DNA of 64,000 nucleotides from Acinetobacter sp. CS-2. Its GTDB lineage: Bacteria; Pseudomonadota; Gammaproteobacteria; Pseudomonadales; Moraxellaceae. The notes beneath the pieces were generated by a model that was not told the DNA's origin, did not search any database, and saw only the letters and a list, made by a program, of their open reading frames with translations. Within the stretch, counting starts at the first letter, position 1. The number at the start of each line of letters is the position of its first letter. The position numbers and the translations under genes were made by a program. Below are positions 26,601 to 33,619 of this stretch, piece after piece. The stretch covers positions 124,001-188,000 of the forward strand of contig NZ_CP067019.1 in assembly GCF_016599715.1 (NCBI RefSeq), given 5' to 3'.

Positions 26601-29056
26601 TCAAAGCTGATGCTAACAACAACATTAATATTGCTAAATCAGATGGCTCAGCAACCAAGATCACCAATGTAGCCGCAGGTACAGGTGATAATGACGCAGT
26701 CAATGTCAGCCAGTTGAAAGCGGCTCAAGCAGCTGCAACCACCAAGGTTGAAGGTGACAAAGGCGTATCAGTAACACCAAAAACCAATGCTGATGGTAGC
26801 AAGACTTACACAGTAGCAGCGAAGACTGATAACACGACTGTTAAAGTAGATGACAATGGCAACATCGCAGCTGTCACCGCACCATTAACAACTAACACTG
26901 ATGGTAAGGTAAATACACCAGCAGCACCAAATGCACTAGCAACCGCAGGTGATATCGCTAATGCGATTAACAACTCAGGTTGGAAACTGGCAGCAGATGG
27001 CACAACAGGTACCGAGCTTATCAACCCAAGTGATACCGTAACCTTCAAAACTGGCAGCAGTAACCTAACTGTTCAGCGTGATGGTGCGAATATCACTTAT
27101 GATTTGGCAAAAGACATTAACATCAACAGTGTTAAATTCGGTAACAATGGCCCAACCATCAAAGCTGATGCTAACAACAACATTAATATTGCTAAATCAG
27201 ATGGCTCAGCAACCAAGATCACCAATGTAGCCGCAGGTACAGGTGATAATGACGCAGTCAATGTCAGCCAGTTGAAAGCGGCTCAAGCAGCTGCAACCAC
27301 CAAGGTTGAAGGTGACAAAGGCGTATCAGTAACACCAACAACCAATGCTGATGGTAGCAAGACTTACACAGTAGCAGCGAAGACTGATAACACGACTGTT
27401 AAAGTAGATGACAATGGCAATATCGCAGCTGTCACCGCACCATTAACAACTAACACTGATGGTAAGGTAAATACACCAGCAGCACCAAATGCACTAGCAA
27501 CCGCAGGTGATATCGCTAATGCGATTAACAACTCTGGTTGGAAACTGGCAGCAGATGGCACAACAGGTACCGAGCTTATCAACCCAAGTGATACCGTAAC
27601 CTTCAAAACTGGCAGCAGTAACCTAACTGTTAAGCGTGATGGTGCGAATATCACTTATGATTTGGCACGCAATATCAATGTGGACAGCGTTCAATTCGGT
27701 GCTAATGGTCCTAAGATCACCAACGATGGCAACAACATCAAGATTGGTGATAAAGACGGCAAAGCCACGAAGATCACCAATGTTGCCGCAGGTACAGACG
27801 ACACAGATGCAGTCAATGTCAGCCAGTTGAAAGCAGTTGAAGCAACAGCAAATAAAGGTTGGAATTTGACTACTAATGGTAAAGCTGATAGTAAATCAAA
27901 TGTAAAACCTGGTGATACTGTCGACTTTGCGAATACTGATGGCAATGTGAAGATTGAAAACACTGGCAACAAAGTTACCGTCAATCTAAACAAAGACATC
28001 GACTTGACTAAAGACGGCTCTGTAACCATTGGCGATACAAAAGTCAATAATGATGGTTTAACCATCGTTGGTGGCCCAAGTGTTACTAAGTCTGGTATCG
28101 ATGCTGGTGATAAGAAAATCACCAATGTTGCTGATGGTAAAATTACTGCCGATTCTCAAGATGCTGTGAATGGTGGTCAAATTCACGACATGATGGGTGC
28201 TGGTGCTTATGACACCAATGGAAATCTCAGTAATATTGGTGGTACAGGTCAAAGCAATATTAACGATGCTATTGCAGCAGTAAACAAAACCGCAGTTCAA
28301 TCTAAATCGACTGTGACTGAAGGCAGCAATATCAAAGTTGTGAGCAATTCAAATGCAGATGGCAGTACTAATTATACGGTGTCAACAGCTGATGATATTA
28401 CGCTGAACAGTGTTACAGCGAAGGATATTAATGCAGGTACTGTAACGACTGATAAGGTGGTTGCTGGCAATACCACTGTTGATAGCAGTGGCTTGAGCAT
28501 TAAAAATGGTCCATCTGTGACCGCTTCCGGTATTGATGCAGGCAGTAAAGTAGTGAGTAATGTCAGCAATGGCGTGCAAAACAGCGATGCTGTGAATATG
28601 GGGCAGTTGTCTCAATACCTAGGCGGCGGTGCTGGCTATAACAACATCACGCAAAGTTTTGATGCGCCAAATTATCAAGTCAATGGTGGTTCTTATAACA
28701 ATGTCGGTGATGCATTAGGTGCGCTCAATCAGGCCGATCAGGCATTGGGTAACCGTATTACAAATTTGGGTGATCAGTTACAACAAGCATTCTACTCAAC
28801 AAATCGACGTATTGATGATGTTGAGAAAAAAGCCAATGCAGGTATTGCTGCGGCAATGGCATTAGAAAATGCACCGTACATTCCAGGTAAATACACTTAT
28901 GCGGCAGGTGCTGCCTATCATGGCGGTGAAAATGCAATTGGTTTGACTTTACGTAAAACTGCGGATAACGGTCGCTGGTCATTGACTGGTGGTGTTGCTG
29001 CCGGTTCATCAGGTGATCCAAGTGTACGTGTTGGTATCAGTGGTGTAATTGACTAA
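20678..29056 (+). CDS. ata: Ata-like trimeric autotransporter adhesin
   Basis: 2792 aa outer-membrane adhesin of type Vc. An extended signal peptide (MNKVYKVVWNASLGVFVAVS ... LPHSVMAA) covers about residues 1-69. YadA-like head repeats of the AIG..A.A.G..S type follow in two blocks (about 165-470 and 680-860), then a long coiled-coil stalk and a C-terminal YadA anchor with KANAGIAAAMALE and a final beta-barrel segment ending RVGISGVID. The stalk from about 24.0 to 27.7 kb is built of seven near-identical repeats of about 182 residues. AAGGAG at 20662 supports the start. In A. baumannii, Ata binds matrix proteins and promotes biofilm. Downstream tpgA is its partner. Confidence 0.93.
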   Translation: MNKVYKVVWNASLGVFVAVSELATARGKSSSTTNNAASSADKKAGIFKPAKTALVLAMLFVLPHSVMAAENVDANNLTVAGTSTFTGAATFNGGITANSITANSITVGGKAVATSDQITNLEANKADKTAVDALSNRVTTLGLTDEYTGIKYFRVKSTADDAKANATDSVAIGPKALTEASATKGIAIGDSAKATGVEATAVGPSAQAGNFGLAAGSNARATGQASVALGQDALSNSQNTVAIGKGAAALAADAIAVGNSAQALEYSLAAGSKARADGVASIALGQNAQSTSENSVAIGKNAQAKPWRTISIGQDAGKNQVEDIIGDKNEHINIGVRAGENIDGQLNISIGQSAGSNTQGKGNIALGQNAGQHTGGTDSSVGNNIAIGTNANRFSSSTGVQEATAIGFEAMASGTRSVALGKQTKSTALDSVAIGTSSEAKGTNSVAIGLSAIVNGADNVALGAKSVADTKVGAGYLTGKPSNTVVSVGNDTLQRRIVNVADGADDQDAVTVAQLKRTSDDVFSKVNAAINNIPANSGSGINYDTTTRPGQANSITLKKDTVIGNVAPGVLDTDAVNVKQLNQTVEANKTHYFSTKVTGATQGNYNNDGAQGDISLAVGMDVLSTGDRSVTVGNKSTAESKGGIAIGALYEGSAALDDKVPQNAVQTVAKSSNGQPFEYNMAIGAGASSEGNNSIAIGSLAKTSTKQQQNLSPDRAIAIGYFAAASEVKANAIGDRATSSAEKANAFGSQAFSSGVSSTAIGTVAQASGQNSIAMGTHQRVTGANSGSIGYAGDYTPTNVGRDPSGTHADNATLVSGTGTYSVGNTNSTVTSNESGIFGNDNFIQAVENVRVVGNKNTVSKNNPPPGITKTLKDVYITGYNNQVDVAATPMANSKNLFIMGAANKIGTKDALTITDSYVIGTNNTINTPNTASDSDDPSNPGAKVGKGFFILGNNVTATKENSVYLGTDAAYTAKGASTDGDAAVTEPVTVGGTLTYGGFAGKTPVGVVTVGDVGKERRIQNVAAGLISATSTDAINGSQLYATNAKLGNVANTVKENFGGNATLNPDGSITYTNIGNTGKDNIHDAIKAATTKVEEGAGIKVDPTKNADGSTTYTVSAKTDGTTTKIDDKGNIAAVTAPLTTNTDGKVNTPAAPNALATAGDIANAINNSGWKLAADGTTGTELINPSDTVTFKTGSSNLTVQRDGANITYDLAKDININSVKFGNNGPTIKADANNNINIAKSDGSATKITNVAAGTGDNDAVNVSQLKAAKSTVEGDKGVSVTPKTNADGSTTYTVAAKTDNTTVKVDGNGNIAAVTAPLTTNTDGKVDTPAAPNALATAGDIANAINNSGWKATSGATGSGVVNGTTEELINPSETVTFQAGDNMVLNQAGNVFTYSLNKDININSVKFGNNGPTIKADANNNINIAKSDGSATKITNVAAGTGDNDAVNVSQLKAAQAAATTKVEGDKGVSVTPKTNADGSTTYTVAAKTDNTTVKVDGNGNIAAVTAPLTITDGKVNTPTAPNALATAGDIANAINNSGWKLAADGTTGTELINPSDTVTFKTGSSNLTVQRDGANITYDLAKDININSVKFGNNGPTIKADANNNINIAKSDGSATKITNVAAGTGDNDAVNVSQLKAAKSTVEGDKGVSVTPKTNADGSTTYTVAAKTDNTTVKVDGNGNIAAVTAPLTTNTDGKVDTPAAPNALATAGDIANAINNSGWKLAADGTSGTELINPSDTVTFKTGSSNLTVQRDGANITYDLAKDININSVKFGNNGPTIKADANNNINIAKSDGSATKITNVAAGTGDNDAVNVSQLKAAKSTVEGDKGVSVTPKTNADGSTTYTVAAKTDNTTVKVDDKGNIAAVTAPLTTNTDGKVNTPAAPNALATAGDIANAINNSGWKATSGATGSGVVNGTTEELINPSETVTFQAGDNMVLNQAGNVFTYSLNKDININSVKFGNNGPTIKADANNNINIAKSDGSATKITNVAAGTGDNDAVNVSQLKAAQAAATTKVEGDKGVSVTPKTNADGSKTYTVAAKTDNTTVKVDDNGNIAAVTAPLTTNTDGKVNTPAAPNALATAGDIANAINNSGWKLAADGTTGTELINPSDTVTFKTGSSNLTVQRDGANITYDLAKDININSVKFGNNGPTIKADANNNINIAKSDGSATKITNVAAGTGDNDAVNVSQLKAAQAAATTKVEGDKGVSVTPTTNADGSKTYTVAAKTDNTTVKVDDNGNIAAVTAPLTTNTDGKVNTPAAPNALATAGDIANAINNSGWKLAADGTTGTELINPSDTVTFKTGSSNLTVKRDGANITYDLARNINVDSVQFGANGPKITNDGNNIKIGDKDGKATKITNVAAGTDDTDAVNVSQLKAVEATANKGWNLTTNGKADSKSNVKPGDTVDFANTDGNVKIENTGNKVTVNLNKDIDLTKDGSVTIGDTKVNNDGLTIVGGPSVTKSGIDAGDKKITNVADGKITADSQDAVNGGQIHDMMGAGAYDTNGNLSNIGGTGQSNINDAIAAVNKTAVQSKSTVTEGSNIKVVSNSNADGSTNYTVSTADDITLNSVTAKDINAGTVTTDKVVAGNTTVDSSGLSIKNGPSVTASGIDAGSKVVSNVSNGVQNSDAVNMGQLSQYLGGGAGYNNITQSFDAPNYQVNGGSYNNVGDALGALNQADQALGNRITNLGDQLQQAFYSTNRRIDDVEKKANAGIAAAMALENAPYIPGKYTYAAGAAYHGGENAIGLTLRKTADNGRWSLTGGVAAGSSGDPSVRVGISGVID
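23940..27690 (+). repeat. Nested tandem repeats in the ata stalk
   Basis: Seven units of about 546-564 bp. An anchor motif GGTAACAATGG recurs at 24353, 24917, 25472, 26018, 26582 and 27140. Two neck variants alternate (GWKLAADGT... and GWKATSGAT...) in the order K, AT, K, K, AT, K, K. Motifs three units apart are separated by 1665-1668 bp, so a three-unit block was itself duplicated. Antisense open frames over this region follow from codon bias. Confidence 0.88.
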
Positions 29057-29127
29057 TTTCATAAGACACGAGGAGATTCTTGTAATGAGAGTCTCCCATC
29101 TTTAAATATTAAATTGAGAGAATAGAG
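29057..29127 (+). promoter_or_regulatory. Intercistronic hairpin between ata and tpgA
   Basis: GGAGATTCT (29072-29080) pairs with AGAGTCTCC (29088-29096) across a 7-nt loop, with one wobble. There is no U-tract. In this position it is more likely an mRNA processing or stability element than a terminator, and could set the ata:tpgA ratio. Confidence 0.5.
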
Positions 29128-29958
29128 ATGAAAGCATTAAATCAAGCCTTAATGTTGAGTGTGTTAACTGGATTAGCCATCACCATGACTCATGCCGAAG
29201 ATGCTGCAACATTACAACAATCTTCAGAAGAAATTCATTTTCCACAGGTTGAGGATAGCTATCTTAAACAAGTGAAACGTTATGAATATGACGATGTTGC
29301 ACGTTTAGAAACAGGGCTCACAAAAGATCAGTTCCGTCATTTATTGGGTAATCCCCAATTTAATGAGGGTGTAGTTGTCAATCGTGTTTGGAATTATGTA
29401 CTTGATATTCGTATTCCTAATACACAGGAATATAAACGCTGTCAGTTACGTATTGACTTTGATGAGAAAAAGATTGCACAGAGTCTAAACTGGAAAGGGC
29501 AGGATTGTCAGAATTTTAAAGTAGCACAACCCGTCATTCCAGTAGTACCACCTCAAGCGCAGGTTGAAACCCTAAATTTAAGTGCTGACGCATTATTTAA
29601 ATTTAATGGTTCCAGTCTGAATGATTTATTACCACAAGGTCGTAATGAGCTCAATCAACTGGCCTCTGTGATTGCTACAGGCTATGTAAGTGTTAATCAA
29701 ATCCATTTGGTGGGACATACAGACAGACTGGGTTCGGAAAGCTATAACTATCAGTTGGGTTTGAATCGTGCCCAAACAGTTCGTAACTATTTGGTACAAC
29801 AGGGAACACCCGCTGAGGCCATTAGCTTTGCAAGTGCAGGAAAAAGTCAGCCAGTAACTAATGGTTGCTATGATGTTAAGCAGCGTCAGGCTTTACAGGC
29901 TTGTTTGCAACCGGATCGTCGTGTTACTGTCCAAATTACCGGTGTGAAAAAACAGTAA
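29128..29958 (+). CDS. tpgA: TpgA-like peptidoglycan-associated protein
   Basis: 276 aa. Signal peptide [20 protein letters not shown] ending near THAE, then a small SmpA/BamE-like domain ([31 protein letters not shown]), then an OmpA-C peptidoglycan-binding domain from about residue 150 ([29 protein letters not shown]). This domain pair is that of TpgA, which in Acinetobacter stabilises Ata in the envelope. It lies 71 bp downstream of ata in the same orientation. Confidence 0.9.
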   Translation: MKALNQALMLSVLTGLAITMTHAEDAATLQQSSEEIHFPQVEDSYLKQVKRYEYDDVARLETGLTKDQFRHLLGNPQFNEGVVVNRVWNYVLDIRIPNTQEYKRCQLRIDFDEKKIAQSLNWKGQDCQNFKVAQPVIPVVPPQAQVETLNLSADALFKFNGSSLNDLLPQGRNELNQLASVIATGYVSVNQIHLVGHTDRLGSESYNYQLGLNRAQTVRNYLVQQGTPAEAISFASAGKSQPVTNGCYDVKQRQALQACLQPDRRVTVQITGVKKQ

Positions 29959-29979
29959 TAACAGAATTTATTCTACAAA

Positions 29980-30010
29980 AGAAGACCGTATTCGTATGCG
30001 GTCTTTTTTT
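29980..30010 (+). terminator. Rho-independent terminator after tpgA
   Basis: AGACCGTAT and ATGCGGTCT form a stem with one wobble pair and a short loop, followed by a run of eight T. It is placed 22 bp after the tpgA stop and ends the ata-tpgA operon. Confidence 0.9.
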
Positions 30011-30049
30011 TATGCTTTCCCTTTAGGGCGATGAGTTATAGAATACACA

Positions 30050-30162
30050 GGCTTTGTTGCATAAATATGTAAGCATCTGATTTAAATAAATTTAATTTTA
30101 GATCAAAAAATAATCAAAACTTTTAAAATCATATAGTTATGAAATCTTTGTGCAACAAAGCC
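30050..30162. mobile_element. 113-bp mini-element with inverted ends
   Basis: Bounded by GGCTTTGTTGCATAAA and the inverse of GGCTTTGTTGCACAAA. The termini resemble those of IS903-group or IS6-type elements; the interior is AT-rich and noncoding. It disrupts the IS3-type orfA fragment after its SPD codons. No target duplication is seen. Either a MITE or an internally deleted IS. Confidence 0.6.
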
Positions 30163-30349
30163 GATCAGGTGAATACTGTTTTGTACCTGCTAAAGTTCCA
30201 GCCTTTGCTTTGGTATTCCAATTTGAAAGAGTTTGCATTGAAATGCTAAGTTGTCTAGCTGTTTCCGAGACATTGCCTTGATTGGCTTCAATTAATTTGA
30301 TGGCTTCAGCTTTAAATTCTGTGGTGTAAGTCTTGTGTTTCTTGCTCAT
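30163..30349 (-). pseudogene. IS3-family orfA, 3' truncated
   Basis: Reads MSKKHKTYTTEFKAEAIKLI ... VSETARQLSISMQTLSNW ... GTKQYSPD, the helix-turn-helix N-terminal half of an IS3-family OrfA. It is cut by the mini-element at 30162; the following codons come from that element's end. A ribosome-binding site GGAG precedes the ATG. The matching orfB is not downstream. Confidence 0.8.
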
Positions 30350-30404
30350 GGTAAACTCCTGATGAGTGTGTTTAGTTTACCAAGTTAAAACCTCCTGTTT
30401 TTTC

Positions 30405-30946
30405 AGCACACATCAACAGCTAGGTATACAAGGTGTTTGGCGTGGTAAGAATAAACAAACAACGCGTAGCCGAGATGATCAAAAATCAGCAGATGATTTA
30501 GTAAAACGCAATTTTAAAGCTGATCATCCTGATCACTTGTGGGTGGCCGACTTCACGTATATTCAAACCAATTCAGGCTGGGTCTATACCGCATTTATTA
30601 TTGATGTGTTCTCACGAGCAATTGTTGGATGGAAAGCATCAACACGGATGAATACCGACATGGTGCTCGCTGCACTTGAGCAGGCATTGCATGATCGAGG
30701 AATGCCAAATAACGTGATTCATCATAGTGACAGAGGCGTACAGTATCTTTCAATTCGCTATACCAACCGTTTAGAAGCAGCGAATTTACGAGCATCAGTC
30801 GGCACTACGGGGGATTCATACGATAATGCATTGGCTGAAACAGTGAATGGGTTGTACAAAACAGAGGTGATTGAATATTTAAAAGCAGATTGGCAAGGTT
30901 TAGCGGATGTACAACTTGCGACATTAAACTGGGTAGATTGGTTTAA
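30405..30946 (+). pseudogene. IS3-family orfB fragment, both ends missing
   Basis: An internal part of an IS3-group integrase-type transposase: GVWRGKNKQTTRSR, HLWVADFTYIQTNSGWVYT (first Asp), VIHHSDRGVQYLSIRYT (second Asp), DSYDNALAETVNGLYKTEVI (Glu) and VDWFN, after which IS3-type element 2 begins at about 30947. The catalytic residues are present, but the start and end are gone. It points opposite to the orfA fragment, so the original IS was inverted or rebuilt. Confidence 0.8.
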
Positions 30947-31013
30947 TGTGGTTCCGTTAATTAGACCACTCAATTCAGTTTTATAAGTGATAAATCCGCT
31001 CTAAATATTTAAA

Positions 31014-31935
31014 TTATGCTGCCATTACTTTTAGTAAATGTTGATCATAAAATTCATCCGGTGTTGCCTTATTCAAACTTGAATGAGGACGTATCATGTT
31101 ATAAAAATCCAAATATTCAGCAATTGATTGTTTCGCTTGTTTAACCGTATCGTAAGCCTTCAAATAGACTTCCTCATGCTTCACGCTGCGCCATAAACGC
31201 TCAATCATTACATTATCCATCCATCGTCCTTTCCCATCCATACTGATACGGATATTTCGCAATTTTAACTCATTCAAAAATGCCTCGCTTGTGAATTGAC
31301 TGCCTTGGTCTGTATAGTCAAACTACTTTATTATCCGTACAGGATTCTAAAAAAAACTCGAAATAATTCATCGACTGATTTGTATTGGTTTATAATGATT
31401 TGACTATATTGAACACCTCAGGACAACCATATTTCACAATTGCTTCTTGCAACGCATCTATGCAAAAGTCTGTTTCCATACTGATCGATACACGATGAGC
31501 CAGTACTTTACGACTATGCCAATCTATAATTGCACACAAATAGACAAAGCCTTTAGCCATAGGAATGTACGTGATATCTGTACACCAGACTTGATTAGAG
31601 TGATCGATGACCATGTTTTTCAACAGATATGGGAAAATAGGGTGTGCAAGATTAGGCTTACTGGTATTGGGTTTTGGATACAAGGCATGTATTCCCATCA
31701 AGCGCATTAAACGTCGGACTTTACGCCGACCTATTTGATGCCCTTGACGCTGTAGCATATCTCGTATCATTCGACTGCCCATAAAGGGGTAGTCGAGATG
31801 AATTTCATCGATCAGGCGCATCAAACTCAAATCAGTTGATGAAATCTCTTTGGACTTGTAATACAACGTACTGCGATTGATTTGAATCAATTGCGATTGT
31901 TGTCGTACCGAAAGTTGATGGGTCTTATCGATCAT
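31014..31935 (-). pseudogene. IS3-family orfB transposase split by a 92-bp MITE
   Basis: The first part (31409-31935) reads from MIDKTHQLSVRQQSQLIQIN through VWCTDITYIPMAKGFVYLC to CPEVFN. The second part (31014-31312) resumes at TDQGSQFTSEAFLNELKL and continues to IRPHSSLNKATPDEF. Removing 31315-31406 plus one TA restores a continuous frame with the DDE residues, so the transposase was inactivated by this single insertion. Confidence 0.85.
31315..31406. mobile_element. 92-bp MITE with TA target duplication
   Basis: Begins TAGTCAAACTA and ends with the inverse of TAGTCAAATCATTATAA. It is flanked on both sides by TA, and the uninterrupted orfB needs only one TA. Target choice and ends suggest mobilisation by an IS630/Tc1-mariner-type transposase encoded elsewhere. 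No coding capacity. Confidence 0.75.
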
Positions 31936-32237
31936 TTTTTGCCGCTCAGCTGCCCTATTTTTCTGAGCGCACCTTCTAAAAAATCAATTTGCAATGCCTG
32001 ATGTCCTATCTTGGCATGTAGAGCTTTGAGGTCAATCTCTGGTTCTTGTTGTGCTGTTGGTCGTGAAAAAATATTGACTGATTGCTCAAGCAGTTGATTT
32101 TTCCAATCGATGATTTGGTTTTGATGTAAATCGAATTGAGTAGAAAGTTCAGCGAGTGTGTGGTCGCCTTTAATTGCTGCGAGAGCAACTTTAACTTTAA
32201 ACTCTGCTGAATGATTACGACGTTTTCTTCGTGTCAT
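31932..32237 (-). CDS. IS3-family OrfA
   Basis: 101 aa from the ATG at 32237, preceded by GGAG. An N-terminal helix-turn-helix (RRNHSAEFKVKVALAAIKGD, then LAELSTQFDLHQNQI) is followed by a leucine-zipper-like segment. Its stop overlaps the ATG of orfB, where programmed frameshifting normally joins the two products. The frame is intact. Confidence 0.85.
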   Translation of the reverse strand: MTRRKRRNHSAEFKVKVALAAIKGDHTLAELSTQFDLHQNQIIDWKNQLLEQSVNIFSRPTAQQEPEIDLKALHAKIGHQALQIDFLEGALRKIGQLSGKK

Positions 32238-32322
32238 GGTTGACTCCAAAAACAAGCATTTCCCATGCTTATTGGGGAGTAGATTATCACTTATAGGCGT
32301 GGTCTAAAATCCTGGAACCACA

Positions 32323-32737
32323 TCACAGATTTTGTACTGTTATGCAGAATGTTGCGAATAATTGACGCACTCAGATGGGTTTTACCTGTACCCGGTGTAC
32401 CAATCATCAACATGTTCGGGTTGTGGTCAGAAATAATCTGCTGTGCAAAAGCCTGACATAGCTTGATGGTATTGTCTTGTGCAGTACATGCAACTACATA
32501 ATTCTTGAAGCCACGATCCAGGTAGCGTTTATTGAGTCCTGAATTTTTAATTTTCTGTTTTAGTAATCGCTGTTGCAGTTCATTCTCATAGGCTGGATGT
32601 GAGTGTTGGACGGTTTCTTTGGCACACAATTTACAGATCCTGTGACCTGCAATTTCTATCAAGGGTACATCATGGGTAGGGCAAAGTGTTTCCGTTGTTT
32701 CTGCGCGAAACTGTAGTGTTTTAAGCATTGTATTCAT
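32323..32737 (-). pseudogene. DnaC-like helicase loader, 3' truncated
   Basis: The first ~138 codons of a phage-type DnaC/IstB-like ATPase: a zinc-binding N-terminus (CPTHDVPL...HRICKLC), then Walker A GTPGTGKTHL. The rest of the AAA+ domain is lost where the IS3-family element begins. It follows the DUF1376-type gene by 10 bp, the usual replication pair of Acinetobacter prophages. It is almost certainly non-functional. Confidence 0.82.
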
Positions 32738-32747
32738 GGCTGATCTC

Positions 32748-33302
32748 CTAAATCCATTTTGAATTTTCTAAAAAACTCTCATTTTTTTCTTCAAAATTTG
32801 AAGATGAAGATGAAGATGAAGATGAAGATGAAGATGAAGATGAAGATGAAGGGCATGATTCAAGCATGACTTGAGTAATACTCGGGCTTTTCTCAGGAAC
32901 TGCTTGAGCATTTACTTTTCGTTGCTTGGTTGATGCTTGAGCATTACTTGCGGATTTCCCCCAACGTGCTTCAGCTGCATTTTTAGCTTTATCAGATTTC
33001 ATTTGCTGATTTTGCAATGCCTGGCTTTTTAAACTGGTTAAGAAATTTGAATGAATCTGCTCAGATTCGACTTCAAACAATTCCAGGGCTATCAGTGTAT
33101 TCAATAAAGTTTTAGCCTTGGTATGTTGCGATAATTTTGTGATGCTACAAACAGTCGCTAGGTCATGAGGAATGGCACCATTTTTCCAGAAATCCATCAT
33201 TAACAGCAGTGCCGCACCAATTTGTTCTGCTGTCATTCGTGCAAATTTCGCTTGTAGGTCGCCAATATAGAGTGGCATCCAAATTGAAATATCTTTATGC
33301 AT
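32748..33302 (-). CDS. DUF1376-type phage replication protein with poly-Ser tract
   Basis: 184 aa. The N-terminal ~100 residues (MHKDISIWMPLYIGDLQAKF, QIGAALLLMMDFWKNGAIP) match DUF1376/YdaU-type proteins that precede dnaC in prophages and probably bind the origin. A run of 17 serines near residues 151-167 is encoded by a GATGAA hexanucleotide microsatellite at about 32803-32850. Length change there would keep the frame. It lies in the integrase-linked remnant. Confidence 0.75.
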   Translation of the reverse strand: MHKDISIWMPLYIGDLQAKFARMTAEQIGAALLLMMDFWKNGAIPHDLATVCSITKLSQHTKAKTLLNTLIALELFEVESEQIHSNFLTSLKSQALQNQQMKSDKAKNAAEARWGKSASNAQASTKQRKVNAQAVPEKSPSITQVMLESCPSSSSSSSSSSSSSSSSSNFEEKNESFLENSKWI

Positions 33303-33370
33303 GTGTTCACCTTTTTATAGGTATAGAGGGGCTAAGGTCATCGATTTGATGACCTTTTATGTTTGTTTTA

Positions 33371-33619
33371 TTAGTGAGCTAGGCTCATTAAGCGGAGACG
33401 GGCCTGTTGAGCCAAGTCATCGTAATGAGCTTGTCCTTCATCCAGCATTCGTTGTAGCCAGAGTCTTAATGCTTGGTGATCATCGAAGCATTTATTGATT
33501 TCCAGCAAAAAGGCCAGATTGTGCAGTTTGGGAATATGTAACTCGTGAATGAGTTCACGCGCGACCATATCTGCTTCTGGACTAACGACTACGCCGCCAA
33601 AGAAAGCTTTACTGTTCAT
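33371..33619 (-). CDS. Small phage-type protein of unknown function
   Basis: 82 aa starting MNSKAFFGGVVVSPEADMVA. Helical, soluble (LWLQRMLDEGQAHYDDLAQQ). Not recognised. The start at 33619 overlaps the integrase stop by 11 bp, so it is co-transcribed with int. Longer upstream readings in the same frame fall within the integrase gene and are not credible. Confidence 0.6.
   Translation of the reverse strand: MNSKAFFGGVVVSPEADMVARELIHELHIPKLHNLAFLLEINKCFDDHQALRLWLQRMLDEGQAHYDDLAQQARLRLMSLAH

Larger units (their letters stand above)
30947..32322 (-). mobile_element. IS3-family insertion sequence, interrupted by a MITE
   Basis: Both ends share TGTGGTTCC, then TTAGACCAC, then TATAAGTGATAA in inverted orientation (30947 onward, and inward from 32322). 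Inside are orfA and orfB of an IS3-family element. No target duplication is found, and both neighbours (an orfB fragment and a dnaC-like gene) are truncated at its ends, so adjacent DNA was deleted. Exact boundaries are uncertain by a few bases. Confidence 0.7.

Noticed and set aside
23940..27690. Possible CRISPR-like or minisatellite array
   Set aside because: The repeats are long, in frame and coding within ata. No short palindromic repeats with unique spacers were seen anywhere in the window.
21000..29020. Many short open frames antisense to ata, recurring with the repeats
   Set aside because: They repeat only because the stalk DNA repeats. Their translations are low-complexity, lack ribosome-binding sites and have no independent support.
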